A stretch of DNA of 24,509 bases from a virus. The notes under the pieces are model-generated. The model ran no database searches. It saw only the letters and a list, made by a program, of their open reading frames with translations, and was not told where the DNA came from. Shown here one piece after another: positions 6,267 to 13,493 of this stretch (position 1 is the stretch's first letter; every line of letters begins with the position of its first letter). The translations under genes and the position numbers were made by a program. Location of the stretch: IMG/VR virus record IMGVR_UViG_3300029957_000041, positions 1-24,509 of that record; one strand, given 5' to 3'.

Positions 6267-6922
6267 GACCGGTTGCGGAAAAAGTAGGTGGCATCTTTGC
6301 CTGAACCGACGATGCAGGTGAGTTGCAGTCCGGTGAATGTGCCTTTGCGAACGTCCTGCAAGTTGCCGAAATGCGTCGCTCCATGCGTGATGTCCGTGTG
6401 CGCGGATTGCGCCCAGGCGCGGCGGGCATCTTTCCATACCCGCGCCGGCTCGGTGGCGTTGTGCGCGGCGTTCAGGCCATACACGCCTTGCAGTGTGCCG
6501 CGATGACGGATGGCCTCGGCCACGGCCAGCTTCACGGCGAAAGGTTGCCCTGCAGCCTCGCCGACAATGGCGGTCGCCGCTGCGCGAGCGTCGAGAGCCA
6601 AGGCGTTAGAGGGGAAGCTGAGGCCGAGGGCGAAAAGGACCGCAGCCATCACCGAGCAGGCGGCGGTGGCAGCGGTAGAACTCTGGCGAGCCTGGTCCGC
6701 CTGAGATTGGATCAAACGGTAACGGCTGATATGGGGCCGCACACTGACATCGGTCTCATTCTCGATCTGAACGCCGTGGTTGTGGCGCAGCTCGTCCACG
6801 CGGCTGTGGATGTTGTAGCTGCCGCTGACTTCGACGAGCGCCGGCATCGTGACCCATTCACCGGGCTGCTGCGCGAGTCGGGCGAGGATCTTGGCGCACT
6901 GTGAGTTTTCTCTGAGTCTCAT
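6263..6922 (-). CDS. HTH-membrane anchor-SleB-like cell-wall hydrolase fusion
   Basis: 219 aa in three parts. Residues 5-70 are a winged helix known as a stand-alone phage protein (CAKILARLAQQPGEWVTMPAL ... HSRVDELRH). Residues 84-109 are a hydrophobic segment ending in ALA, usable as a signal anchor. Residues 110-219 resemble the SleB/Hydrolase_2 fold: AIVGEAAGQPFAVKLAVAEA with candidate catalytic E122, and TDITHGATHFGN (177-188) like the DPTxGAxHFYN motif. SleB-type enzymes cleave peptidoglycan. The whole chain is one open frame, with no sign of an internal stop. It starts 2 nt after the previous stop and couples to the next ORF. An internal ATG at codon 92 could give a hydrolase-only form, but I see no Shine-Dalgarno there. 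Confidence 0.65.
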   Translation of the reverse strand: MRLRENSQCAKILARLAQQPGEWVTMPALVEVSGSYNIHSRVDELRHNHGVQIENETDVSVRPHISRYRLIQSQADQARQSSTAATAACSVMAAVLFALGLSFPSNALALDARAAATAIVGEAAGQPFAVKLAVAEAIRHRGTLQGVYGLNAAHNATEPARVWKDARRAWAQSAHTDITHGATHFGNLQDVRKGTFTGLQLTCIVGSGKDATYFFRNRS

Positions 6923-6924
6923 AG

Positions 6925-7107
6925 TCAGTTGGTCAGGTTGACGGTTGAAAGGGTGGCAGTGGTGGACGTTGCGCCTGACTGCCGGCAGAGCGAGAAGGCC
7001 GGACGGGGATACATTCCACGGGTAACTACTCCGCTGCTGACAACCCCCGCCCGCCCGCCGTCCACAGCGGGAACATATGCGTCAGCAAATTTAAAATTCA
7101 GGTTCAT
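6925..7107 (-). CDS. Hypothetical 60-aa ORF
   Basis: 60 aa. ATG overlaps the upstream TGA (ATGA) and the stop lies 2 nt before the next ATG, so it fits the operon. The sequence after residue 15 is low in helix formers and rich in Ser/Thr/Gly (GVVSSGVVTRG, then SGATSTTATLSTVN), so real translation is uncertain. Not recognised. Confidence 0.45.
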   Translation of the reverse strand: MNLNFKFADAYVPAVDGGRAGVVSSGVVTRGMYPRPAFSLCRQSGATSTTATLSTVNLTN

Positions 7108-7712
7108 GCTTCGATGGCGCGCCCGTGTTTCTTGATCTCGCGCACGCGCTTGAGTGCGGCTTCAAGTTTGGTCTCCACCTCGGCGATGTATTCCACGGTG
7201 TCCACGCCCTCGGGATAGTTGAAGGTCACATTCTCGTCGCCAAAGCGGGCGAGCTGGTCCAGCACGGGGGTGAGCTTGGCGAAGTCAAACTCGATCTGGC
7301 CCGCGCCGAGCTTGCGCTCGCGGTACTTAACCTCGTCGTATTGACCGAACTTGCGCATGTGGCCGAGTTCGCGGCACAGGCTGATGTAGCCCTTGGGCGA
7401 CTTCATCACCATGTCCTGCGCGAACACGAGCAGCTTGCCGGTGTCCTTGGCGAACTTGGCATGCTCGGCAGCGGCCCATTCCAATGCTTCCTTGGCAAAC
7501 TCCATGTAGCGATAGACGGAGCGGCGAGCGATCTTGTCGTTGTGGCGCTCGATGACGGCTTCAAAGTCCGCTGAGGTCTGCTGCGCGGAGAGGAAATAGA
7601 AGCCAGCGTTGAGCGCGTGGCGCTTGGCCGATGTGAAATCTTTGTTGAAGGCTGCATGTTCGACGAGGCCTTGCTGGATGTATTTTTCCGTGATGGCGAT
7701 GGCGTTGCTCAT
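7104..7712 (-). CDS. DUF3102-like phage early protein
   Basis: 202 aa. Residues 26-80 (KRHALNAGFYFLSAQQ ... ARRSVYRYMEFAKEALEW) follow the DUF3102 pattern, a helical region with an HTH-like turn found in phage and plasmid proteins. A C-terminal charged helix (about 172-195) may form a coiled coil. It is probably DNA- or protein-binding; its role is unknown. Mu carries its Gam nuclease inhibitor in the early region, but I see no clear Gam features here. ATG overlaps the preceding stop (ATGA). Confidence 0.6.
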   Translation of the reverse strand: MSNAIAITEKYIQQGLVEHAAFNKDFTSAKRHALNAGFYFLSAQQTSADFEAVIERHNDKIARRSVYRYMEFAKEALEWAAAEHAKFAKDTGKLLVFAQDMVMKSPKGYISLCRELGHMRKFGQYDEVKYRERKLGAGQIEFDFAKLTPVLDQLARFGDENVTFNYPEGVDTVEYIAEVETKLEAALKRVREIKKHGRAIEA

Positions 7713-7915
7713 TGAGTCTTGAATTTAAGCGGAAGTTTTTCTTGGAAGCTGTCGAGTGAATCGAGCAGCAGGAGTTGAGAGCGGATGTCCCGCATGGCGG
7801 GATGTTTGTCTGGGAGCACCACCTGAACGGCGCGCAGCACCCGTTTGCGTTGAATGATGGAATCTGGCAACGTCGCCGCCGCATGCTCTGCCAGAACTTG
7901 AATAGAATTAGTCAC
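7709..7915 (-). CDS. Hypothetical 68-aa early protein, GTG start
   Basis: I chose the GTG at 7915 (then TNSIQVLAEHAAA) because GGAGGT lies seven bases upstream. The frame stays open to 8023, but that extension covers the Ner-like gene. The start overlaps the Ner-like stop by eight bases (GTGACTAA). The protein is helical, ending in LLLLDSLDSFQEKLPLKF. Not recognised. It is the second gene of the early operon. Confidence 0.7.
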   Translation of the reverse strand: MTNSIQVLAEHAAATLPDSIIQRKRVLRAVQVVLPDKHPAMRDIRSQLLLLDSLDSFQEKLPLKFKTQ

Positions 7916-8084
7916 CAACCACCTCCATGATGCGTTTGTAAGCGATGGGGAATTTACTCGGCTGCGCCACCGCAAAATAAACCGTCTCTCGGCGGCAAGG
8001 CACGAGCCGGGCAACATCGGCAATGGTGAAACACCCGCGTCGGGCGGCTCGCCGCCGAATTTCTTTTATGTTGATTTTCACCAT
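7908..8084 (-). CDS. Ner-like small HTH regulator, first gene of early operon
   Basis: 58 aa, translated by hand: MVKINIKEIRRRAARRG, then CFTIADVARLVPCRRETVY as a helix-turn-helix and a short basic end. Size, position (first gene after the early promoter, divergent from the repressor) and the HTH match the role of Mu Ner, which turns down early and repressor promoters, though Ner homology itself is not visible. The coding region lies just downstream of operator 1. The start has no strong Shine-Dalgarno. The stop overlaps the next start by eight bases, and a GGAGGT for that next gene lies within its 3' end. Confidence 0.7.
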   Translation of the reverse strand: MVKINIKEIRRRAARRGCFTIADVARLVPCRRETVYFAVAQPSKFPIAYKRIMEVVGD

Positions 8085-8098
8085 TGCCGTGCTAAAAA

Positions 8099-8113
8099 GT
8101 TAACTAGATTAAC
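8099..8113. promoter_or_regulatory. Operator 1
   Basis: GTTAACTAGATTAAC has perfect five-base arms (GTTAA/TTAAC) around a five-base centre. It overlaps the predicted early transcription start. Confidence 0.65.
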
Positions 8114-8116
8114 GGT

Positions 8117-8145
8117 ATGTTACTTAACTGAATTAAGCCTGTCAA
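8117..8145 (-). promoter_or_regulatory. Early promoter (leftward sigma-70 type)
   Basis: On the minus strand TTGACA (8145-8140), a 17-bp spacer and TAACAT (8122-8117) make a strong -35 and an acceptable -10. The predicted start is near 8110. Operator 2 fills the spacer exactly and operator 1 covers the start site, so a repressor bound to either would block the early operon. Confidence 0.7.
8123..8137. promoter_or_regulatory. Operator 2
   Basis: CTTAACTGAATTAAG has the same architecture as operator 1 (CTTAA/TTAAG), centred 24 bp away. It lies inside the promoter spacer. Confidence 0.65.
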
Positions 8146-8153
8146 CTGGAAAA

Positions 8154-8168
8154 GTTAATTGAGTGAAG
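8154..8168. promoter_or_regulatory. Operator 3 (imperfect)
   Basis: GTTAATTGAGTGAAG keeps the left arm and has one mismatch to the TTAAG right arm. It is centred 31 bp from operator 2 and covers the repressor GTG start, so it could serve autoregulation. Confidence 0.45.
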
Positions 8169-8576
8169 TCTGTAAAAACACCTGAGCAAATCGAGTTCAA
8201 CGATTTGTTTGTGCTCCTGGAGTCAGCGGGCTGGACGCGCGCACAGGTTTCGCGAGCGCTGGATTATTCCAGCGGCGCGGCCGTGACCATGATTTTGAAG
8301 GGCAAAACAGGTGTTTCCGAACTGCGGTTGAAAAAGATGCGCGAGTTGGTGGACAACATTGACAAGGCCAAAACGCATGTTGCGAAGATTGAGGCGACGT
8401 ATCTGGACGAGGCCACAATGAGGCAGTTCAACGATCTGCCCGCCGCCGCGCGCAAAGAAGTGGTCAACCTGTTCAACGTGATCGTCGGACAGGCGGTGAG
8501 TCGGGTGACGACTTGCGGAGCGAAGCCGCAAAAGCCGAAAGCAGCGCGGCCAACATCTGCAGCTGGCGAGCGGTAA
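8163..8576 (+). CDS. Phage repressor-like HTH protein
   Basis: 137 aa with a GTG start preceded by GGAAAAG eight bases upstream. Residues about 12-65 form an HTH_XRE-like fold: FVLLESAGWTRAQVSRALDY, then SSGAAVTMILKGKTG as recognition part. A helical middle (AKTHVAKIEATYLDEATMRQF, NDLPAAARKEVVNLFNV) may dimerise, and the tail is Lys/Pro-rich. There is no LexA/CI peptidase domain, so SOS self-cleavage is not expected. It is divergent from the early operon with three palindromes between them, which makes it the best candidate for the lysogeny repressor (Mu c analogue). Its own promoter is not clear: TATGTT at 8116-8121 could be a -10, with a poor -35. Confidence 0.75.
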   Translation: MKSVKTPEQIEFNDLFVLLESAGWTRAQVSRALDYSSGAAVTMILKGKTGVSELRLKKMRELVDNIDKAKTHVAKIEATYLDEATMRQFNDLPAAARKEVVNLFNVIVGQAVSRVTTCGAKPQKPKAARPTSAAGER

Positions 8577-8790
8577 GATTATTAACCCTTGATTCGAACC
8601 CCTTGATGAACCCTTTATTTTTCATACGTGCCGAGCCTGCCAGCGGGGGTCAGACAATGGCTGTCCTTGTGGATAAGTACAACAACTTTCCAAATGCTGT
8701 AAATTGTCTAAATATGACCTGTTTTTTGAAACTTTGCTAAGGAATCTAAAAATCTTGTGCCACGGTGGCACAGAAAAACCGAGGCCGGAA
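8577..8790. other. AT-rich non-coding region with 17-bp palindrome
   Basis: It separates the repressor from the lipoprotein gene and is clearly AT-richer than its surroundings. TGTGCCAC-G-GTGGCACA at 8756-8772 is a perfect 8+1+8 palindrome. TTGAAA (8726-8731) and TAAAAA (8747-8752) resemble promoter boxes with a short 15-bp spacer. The palindrome sits where the start site would be, so it could be an operator or an early-transcript hairpin. No terminator was seen after the repressor gene. Confidence 0.5.
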
Positions 8791-9459
8791 ATGAACCTGA
8801 AAACCACCTGCATTTTAGTTACCACCGGCTTGCTGCTGGCCGGCTGCAAGCCCGCACCTGATCCACGCATCGCCAAACTGGAAGCGAGAGTCAAAAACTT
8901 GGAGGAAAAGCAGGCGCTGATGGTTCAGGGAGATGATGGCATTCTAAAAATTTTCCAATCACTTCAAGTCCTAGAGACCAATCAGATGCTTCGGCTAAAT
9001 GATCTAGATCGGCAAATGGATCTTTGTCTTGAGACTTTAACAACCCACTCGAAGACTCTGAAAACATTACTTGAAAACAAAACCCCTCAACCAGTAAAAC
9101 CCATTTCCGTGGCGACTAGACCTGTCGGCTCGGCCATGCTGATTTACGGAAAAGTGCTGCAACGTTTGGATGATGGTTTGCTCGTGGATACACTCAGTGC
9201 GCATGATGCGCTGGTGAACTCCATCGAACGCGGCCAGAACACAGACAACGATCCGACGAGCCTGGCATACATCAAGGCAGAGCGGGAAAGAAAAGTTCAA
9301 CCGTTTTTCGGCCTTTGTTTGCTTATTAACCACCCGCTTCAATCCAACTTTGTCGATGATAGTGCCGTCAGTGCCGTCGCCATTCCGGTTGGTGAATACC
9401 AATACGTCTCCACCACTGGCGCACAAAAAACCATCCGGAAATTTTCGGTGATAAAGTAA
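8791..9459 (+). CDS. Coiled-coil lipoprotein (possible lysogenic-conversion gene)
   Basis: 222 aa from the ATG at 8791, which has GAGG about seven bases upstream; the frame is open back to 8704. Residues 1-19 are a lipoprotein signal with lipobox LAGC (C19). Residues 27-55 are a coiled coil (IAKLEARVKNLEEKQALM). Residues about 125-222 look beta-rich (GKVLQRLDDGLLVD, VPVGEYQYVSTTG-like end). It would be lipid-anchored in the cell envelope. It has its own upstream regulatory region and a strong terminator after it, and it differs in base composition from neighbours, so it resembles a moron expressed in the lysogen, for example for superinfection exclusion. Function unknown. Confidence 0.7.
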   Translation: MNLKTTCILVTTGLLLAGCKPAPDPRIAKLEARVKNLEEKQALMVQGDDGILKIFQSLQVLETNQMLRLNDLDRQMDLCLETLTTHSKTLKTLLENKTPQPVKPISVATRPVGSAMLIYGKVLQRLDDGLLVDTLSAHDALVNSIERGQNTDNDPTSLAYIKAERERKVQPFFGLCLLINHPLQSNFVDDSAVSAVAIPVGEYQYVSTTGAQKTIRKFSVIK

Positions 9460-9517
9460 CCTGTCCCCACATCAAATTTAGCGAACCGCGAAAATGCGCA
9501 AGTTCGCGACCTGCTTC

Positions 9518-9542
9518 AAACCCGCGTGAATCGCGGGTTTTT
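9518..9542 (+). terminator. Rho-independent terminator
   Basis: AAACCCGCG (9518-9526), loop TGAAT and CGCGGGTTT (9532-9540), then two more T. It is a perfect 9-bp stem ending in TTTTT. It isolates the lipoprotein cassette from the late genes. A weaker pair GCGAAC (9481-9486)/GTTCGC (9502-9507) lies just upstream. Confidence 0.85.
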
Positions 9543-9685
9543 CTCTGATTCCGCTTCTCTAATTCCGTCTCTCATTTTGTTTTCGGCGTAGACCGCATTT
9601 GTCTAATCCGGCTTGCAATACTGGATTCGTGTTTAGGACCAATCCACATAAGTCAACCGGGGACTTCACCCCATATCCCACCATC

Positions 9686-10057
9686 ATGAAAACATCCATC
9701 CGCAGACTGTTCACCATCGGACTTTTGACCATCGCCGCCGTTTTAATGAGCGGTTGCATCAATCCCACCATCCAGCCGGTCGGTACGGAATTGACGCTCG
9801 ATCTCAAGAAAGGCACCGCCCGCTGGTACAACAACAAGGACACCGGTATCGGCAGCCTCCATGCCGAATATGATCCGGCCACCGGCAAGAGCGTACTGGA
9901 CGTCACCAACGTGACCACCGCGCTCACGCCCGAGGTAGCCACCAAAGCCGCCGACAGCAATCTCGCCAATCTGAAAGAGCTGCATGCCATGAATAACGAT
10001 CAGCTCGACCGGGTCAAGGACATCGCCGGCAAGGTCGTGGATGCCATCCCCAAATAA
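9686..10057 (+). CDS. Small lipoprotein, possible outer spanin
   Basis: 123 aa from the ATG at 9686; the frame is open back to 9599 but the signal peptide fixes the start. MKTSIRR is followed by a hydrophobic core and LMSGC (C24), a lipoprotein signal. The mature part starts strand-like (GTELTLDLKKGTARWYNNKD) and ends in helices (ANLKELHAMNNDQLDRVKDI). As the first gene of the late block, before a lipase and a membrane coiled-coil protein, it may be the outer-membrane part of a spanin-like lysis complex. No Shine-Dalgarno is visible. The upstream 9543-9685 stretch holds no recognisable gene and probably contains the late promoter, which I could not identify. Confidence 0.6.
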   Translation: MKTSIRRLFTIGLLTIAAVLMSGCINPTIQPVGTELTLDLKKGTARWYNNKDTGIGSLHAEYDPATGKSVLDVTNVTTALTPEVATKAADSNLANLKELHAMNNDQLDRVKDIAGKVVDAIPK

Positions 10058-10093
10058 TGGGCAGCGCAGCAGCACCGCCCTATCACCATTGAA

Positions 10094-10852
10094 ATGACAT
10101 TCGACCTGCAACGCGCGATTCGGCTGGCCGCTCTGGCGGACGAGGCCTATACGCGCAAGCCGTCCGTGGTGGATGCCGCCACGGACACGCAGGTGTGCCT
10201 CACGGACGACATGGCAGCGCGGGAGACGGTCATCGCCTTCCGTGGCACCAGCGATCTGCGCGACTGGGTGACGGATGCGAGCATCAGCTTGGGCCGTTAC
10301 TTTCCCGGCGGGCAACTGCACCACGGCGTGCATGATGCCGTGGAGGCCGTGCTGCCGGAGCTTTCCAATCAATGCCGGCTGCGCGGGCCGGGCCAGACGT
10401 TCTGGTTCACCGGGCACAGCCTGGGCGGCGCGGAAGCGGCGCTGGCGGCGTATTGCCTCGCCCGACAGGTGGACGGATTCCAGATCGGCGGCGTGATCAC
10501 CTACGCCGCGCCGCGCTGGTGCGATGCGGAGTTCAGCCGCACTTACAACGCCGCGCTGGGTGAAACCACTTGGCGCGCGACCGCCGCGGGCGATGTGATC
10601 CCGCACGTGCCGCTGCCCGGATTCTTCCTGCCATACCGCCATGTGGGCCATGAGGCGCACTTGGATTGGAACGCTGACTTATTGCTGGACCGCAGCCTAT
10701 GGGCACTGCTGCGCAACGATCTGACCGATCTGCTGAACGCCCGTGCGCTCATCAAAGGCAACTGCCCGCTGCTGCCATTCGACCTGGCTAACAATCATGC
10801 AATGGCCCGTTACACCTGGCTGCTGAATGCGTCCGCCGTAAAACAATCATGA
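10094..10852 (+). CDS. Class 3 lipase-like alpha/beta hydrolase
   Basis: 252 aa. The nucleophile elbow is GHSLGG (107-112, S109). The oxyanion strand VIAFRGTSDLRDW (46-58), acid D167 (AAGDVIPHVP) and a late His (H235 in NHAMARY) complete a Lipase_3 triad. There is no signal peptide, so it would act in the cytoplasm unless released or carried on the virion. It would hydrolyse acyl ester bonds in lipids. It occupies the slot where Mu has its lysozyme; a role in membrane or outer-membrane disruption at lysis is an inference. Its TGA overlaps the next ATG. Confidence 0.85.
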   Translation: MTFDLQRAIRLAALADEAYTRKPSVVDAATDTQVCLTDDMAARETVIAFRGTSDLRDWVTDASISLGRYFPGGQLHHGVHDAVEAVLPELSNQCRLRGPGQTFWFTGHSLGGAEAALAAYCLARQVDGFQIGGVITYAAPRWCDAEFSRTYNAALGETTWRATAAGDVIPHVPLPGFFLPYRHVGHEAHLDWNADLLLDRSLWALLRNDLTDLLNARALIKGNCPLLPFDLANNHAMARYTWLLNASAVKQS

Positions 10853-11247
10853 ACCTGCTTTCAGAAATCGACGCGCCGGTGAACATCATTGCCACGCAGC
10901 AAACATTGTGGGGACTTGTGGGCCTGCTGGCGGTGATCTACCTCGTGTTCGCCGTGGTGATCCAGGCCAAGAAATTGTTCGGGCGCAAGCCGGCCATCGA
11001 CGATGACCTGAAAAAGTTACGGCAGGAGATCTATCACAGCGCCGGCAAGGTTAAGAAAGATTTGAATGTGGACTTTGAATCATTGGAGGACCGGTTCGAC
11101 AAGATCGTAGAGGACATCAATGACATCAAGCTCGACCGCGAGCGCAAGTGGCAGCAGCTCACCGCCGAATATCATTCACTTGATCTCAAGCTGGCCACAT
11201 TGACGGGCCGCATTGAAACCCTCTTGAAAAAATTGGAAGGCAAATAG
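10849..11247 (+). CDS. Membrane-anchored coiled-coil protein (Mu gp25/DUF2730-like)
   Basis: 132 aa. One transmembrane helix at about 19-40 (TLWGLVGLLAVIYLVFAVVI) is followed by a basic stop (KKLFGRK). A long coiled coil covers about 50-130 (LKKLRQEIYHSAGKVKKDL, then LDLKLATLTGRIETLLKKLE). Size, topology and position just before the gp26-like gene match the DUF2730 family of Mu-like phages. It could also serve as an inner-membrane spanin partner of the lipoprotein at 9686. Coupled to the lipase by ATGA. Confidence 0.65.
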   Translation: MNLLSEIDAPVNIIATQQTLWGLVGLLAVIYLVFAVVIQAKKLFGRKPAIDDDLKKLRQEIYHSAGKVKKDLNVDFESLEDRFDKIVEDINDIKLDRERKWQQLTAEYHSLDLKLATLTGRIETLLKKLEGK

Positions 11248-11249
11248 TC

Positions 11250-11510
11250 ATGGAACGCAACGACCAGATCCGCAAAGAAATCCTGCTGCAGCTCTATGCG
11301 GCCCGCCCGCTGACGCTCACGCCCGATCGCATCGCGCGCGATGCCAAGAAACAGGGCTACGACTATACCGTGCGCGAGATCAAGCAGGAGCTGGTCTATC
11401 TGGCGGACAACGGACTGCTCATCGAGATCGGAGATCCGGGCGTGAGCGCCAAGCTCTACCGCATCCACGCCAAAGGCGTCACGCACTACGAACAAACCTA
11501 CGCCGCCTAA
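11250..11510 (+). CDS. Mu gp26-like (VpaChn25_0724 family) protein
   Basis: 86 aa. Winged-helix layout: IRKEILLQLYAARPLTLTPD, then YTVREIKQELVYLADNGLL and a short wing GDPGVSAKLYRIHAKG. This matches the family found in Mu-like phages directly before the small terminase gene. It begins 2 nt after the previous stop and ends 1 nt before the next start. Its exact role in late development is not known. Confidence 0.7.
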   Translation: MERNDQIRKEILLQLYAARPLTLTPDRIARDAKKQGYDYTVREIKQELVYLADNGLLIEIGDPGVSAKLYRIHAKGVTHYEQTYAA

Positions 11511-11511
11511 A

Positions 11512-12066
11512 ATGTCACAAGCCCGCACAGGAAAAATTGCCCGCGCCTCATTCGAGGTCCGCACGCACGTGAACGTGATGTTGCGCGACGGCAACACGGC
11601 CAAGGCCGTGATGAGCTTTCTGGAAGGCGCCGGCATCACCGGCGTGAATGAGCAGAACGTCACCAACTGGCGCGACGGCGGATTTCAGGACTGGCTGTCC
11701 GAGCAGAGCCGGCTGGACGACATGCGCGCCAAGCGTGAGTTCGCGTTACAGATCGTGAAGGAAAACGACGGCAGCAAGCTGCACGAGGCCACGCTGCACC
11801 TCGCTGCCAGCCAGCTCTACGATGCGCTGGAAGATTTCGATGTCTCACGGCTCAAGGAGCTGCTGGCCGACAAGCCGGAGAATTTCGCCCAGATCGTCAA
11901 CAGCCTGGCCAAGCTCAGCAAGGGCGCGCTGGACGTTCAGAAATACAAAGACCTGGTGCGCGAACAGAAAGCCAAGATCGAGGCCGCGCTCGGCGTGGCG
12001 AAGTCCAAAGGCGGACTCACCAAGGAAACGCTCGCCACCATCGAGCAGGCCGCCGCAATGTTATGA
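11512..12066 (+). CDS. Terminase small subunit (Mu gp27/DUF3486-like)
   Basis: 184 aa. The N-terminal half is an HTH-type DNA-recognition region (DGNTAKAVMSFLEGAGITGV, NEQNVTNWRDGGFQDWL) and the C-terminal half is long helix (DVQKYKDLVREQKAKIEAAL). Size, order and the NVTNW(R) segment fit DUF3486. It would recognise the phage end and pass DNA to the large subunit. Its TGA overlaps the ATG of the large subunit. Confidence 0.8.
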   Translation: MSQARTGKIARASFEVRTHVNVMLRDGNTAKAVMSFLEGAGITGVNEQNVTNWRDGGFQDWLSEQSRLDDMRAKREFALQIVKENDGSKLHEATLHLAASQLYDALEDFDVSRLKELLADKPENFAQIVNSLAKLSKGALDVQKYKDLVREQKAKIEAALGVAKSKGGLTKETLATIEQAAAML

Positions 12067-13493
12067 GTCGCCAAACAAAAGAAATTCGGTCCGTCACGAA
12101 GCGCCCTGGCTTTGTTACGGCGGACTTTGGCGGCTGCTGCAAGCAGTTTCCCGTGCCGACCGCCGATGGCCGCGAGCCGGTGTTGCTCGCGTATCAGGCG
12201 GACTGGGTGCTCGATGATTCTCGGTTGAAGATCGCCGAGAAGTCGCGGCAGATCGGCTGGACGTGGAGCGAGGGCTACAAGATCGTGCGCGACAAATCGC
12301 AGAGTGATGCGCGGCTTGACCATTGGATTTCTTCGCGGGACGACATCCAGGCGCGGTTGTTTCTGGAAGATTGCAAGGGCTTTGCAAACCTACTGAACAT
12401 CGCCGCCAAAGACCTCGGGCTGATGGTCATTGACGAGAAATGCAGCGCCTACGTTTTGAGTTTTGCAAATGGATTGCGGGCCCACTCGATGAGCAGCAAC
12501 CCGGATGCGCAGGCGGGCAAGCGCGGTGGACGCACGCTGGACGAGTTCGCGCTACATCCCGATCCGCGCAAGCTCTACGCCATCGCATATCCTGGCATCA
12601 CCTGGGGCGGCGGCATGAGCATCTTTTCCACGCATCGCGGCTCGGCCAATTTCTTTAACGACCTCATCAATGAGATCAAGCACAAGGGCAATCCGAAGGG
12701 ATTCTCGCTGCATCGCGTGACGTTGCAGACGGCGCTGGACGAGGGTTTCCTCTACAAGCTGCAAAAGAAACTGCCGGCGGATGACGAACGCCAGCAGATG
12801 GACGAGGCCGCGTATTTCGATTTCATCCGCAAAGGCTGTCCAGACGAGGAATCGTTCAACCAGGAATATCTCTGCATCCCCAGCGACGACAACGCCGCGT
12901 TCCTGTCTTACGAACTCATTCAAGGTTGCGAGTACAAGGCCGACGAGAACTGGCAGACCGATCTCGCCGATGCCAAAGGCAATCTCTACATCGGTGTGGA
13001 CGTGGGCCGGCAGCACGATCTCACCGCCATCTGGGTGGTGGAACAACTCGGCGACGTGCGCTACACGCGCCGGCTCATCGAACTCAAGACGGAAACTTTC
13101 GACGCGCAGGAGCACGCGCTCTACACGCTGCTGCAACTTCCCCAGGTGCGCCGGTGCTGCATCGACCAGACCGGCATCGGCCGGCAGTTCGCCGAGCGTG
13201 CGCAGACGCGCTTCGGAAAATACAAGGTCGAGGGCGTGAACTTCACCGGCGCGAGCAAGGAAGAGATGGCCTATCCCGTGCGGGCGGCTTTCGAAGACAA
13301 GAGCGTTCGGATCCCGAACAGCGACAAGATCCGCAGCGACCTGCGCGCCATCAAGAAGGAAACCACGACTAGCGGCAACATCCGCTTCACCGCTGACCGG
13401 GGTGTGAATGGCCACAGCGACCGGTTCTGGGCGCTGGCGCTGGCGCTGCACGCGGCTAAAACAAAAATGGAAATGGGGGCAATGGTAGGATGA
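12063..13493 (+). CDS. Terminase large subunit (Mu gp28-like)
   Basis: 476 aa. ATPase: the Walker A-like KSRQIGWTW (60-68) is the form typical of Mu-type terminases, and the Walker B region ends in RTLDEFA (157-163, D160/E161). Nuclease (RNase H fold): GVDVGRQHD (D313), RRCCIDQTGIG (D368) and HSDRFWALALAL (D453). It cuts and pumps DNA into the procapsid at the portal. Coupled by ATGA to both neighbours. Confidence 0.92.
   Translation: MSRQTKEIRSVTKRPGFVTADFGGCCKQFPVPTADGREPVLLAYQADWVLDDSRLKIAEKSRQIGWTWSEGYKIVRDKSQSDARLDHWISSRDDIQARLFLEDCKGFANLLNIAAKDLGLMVIDEKCSAYVLSFANGLRAHSMSSNPDAQAGKRGGRTLDEFALHPDPRKLYAIAYPGITWGGGMSIFSTHRGSANFFNDLINEIKHKGNPKGFSLHRVTLQTALDEGFLYKLQKKLPADDERQQMDEAAYFDFIRKGCPDEESFNQEYLCIPSDDNAAFLSYELIQGCEYKADENWQTDLADAKGNLYIGVDVGRQHDLTAIWVVEQLGDVRYTRRLIELKTETFDAQEHALYTLLQLPQVRRCCIDQTGIGRQFAERAQTRFGKYKVEGVNFTGASKEEMAYPVRAAFEDKSVRIPNSDKIRSDLRAIKKETTTSGNIRFTADRGVNGHSDRFWALALALHAAKTKMEMGAMVG

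Noticed and set aside
5905-6429. 174-aa version of the gene before the transposase
   Set aside because: It overlaps the hydrolase gene, and a good Shine-Dalgarno supports the start at 6111.
7709-8023. 104-aa version starting at 8023
   Set aside because: It would overlap the HTH Ner-like gene; GGAGGT before the GTG at 7915 decides the start.
9635-9645. AGGACCA on the plus strand as a ribosome-binding module
   Set aside because: No start codon follows at a suitable distance and the late lipoprotein starts about 45 bases on.
9743-10660. 305-aa open frame on the minus strand
   Set aside because: It lies opposite the lipoprotein and lipase genes and has Arg/His/Gly-rich shadow composition.
12552-13451. 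299-aa open frame on the minus strand
   Set aside because: It mirrors the large terminase, whose ATPase and nuclease motifs are clear.
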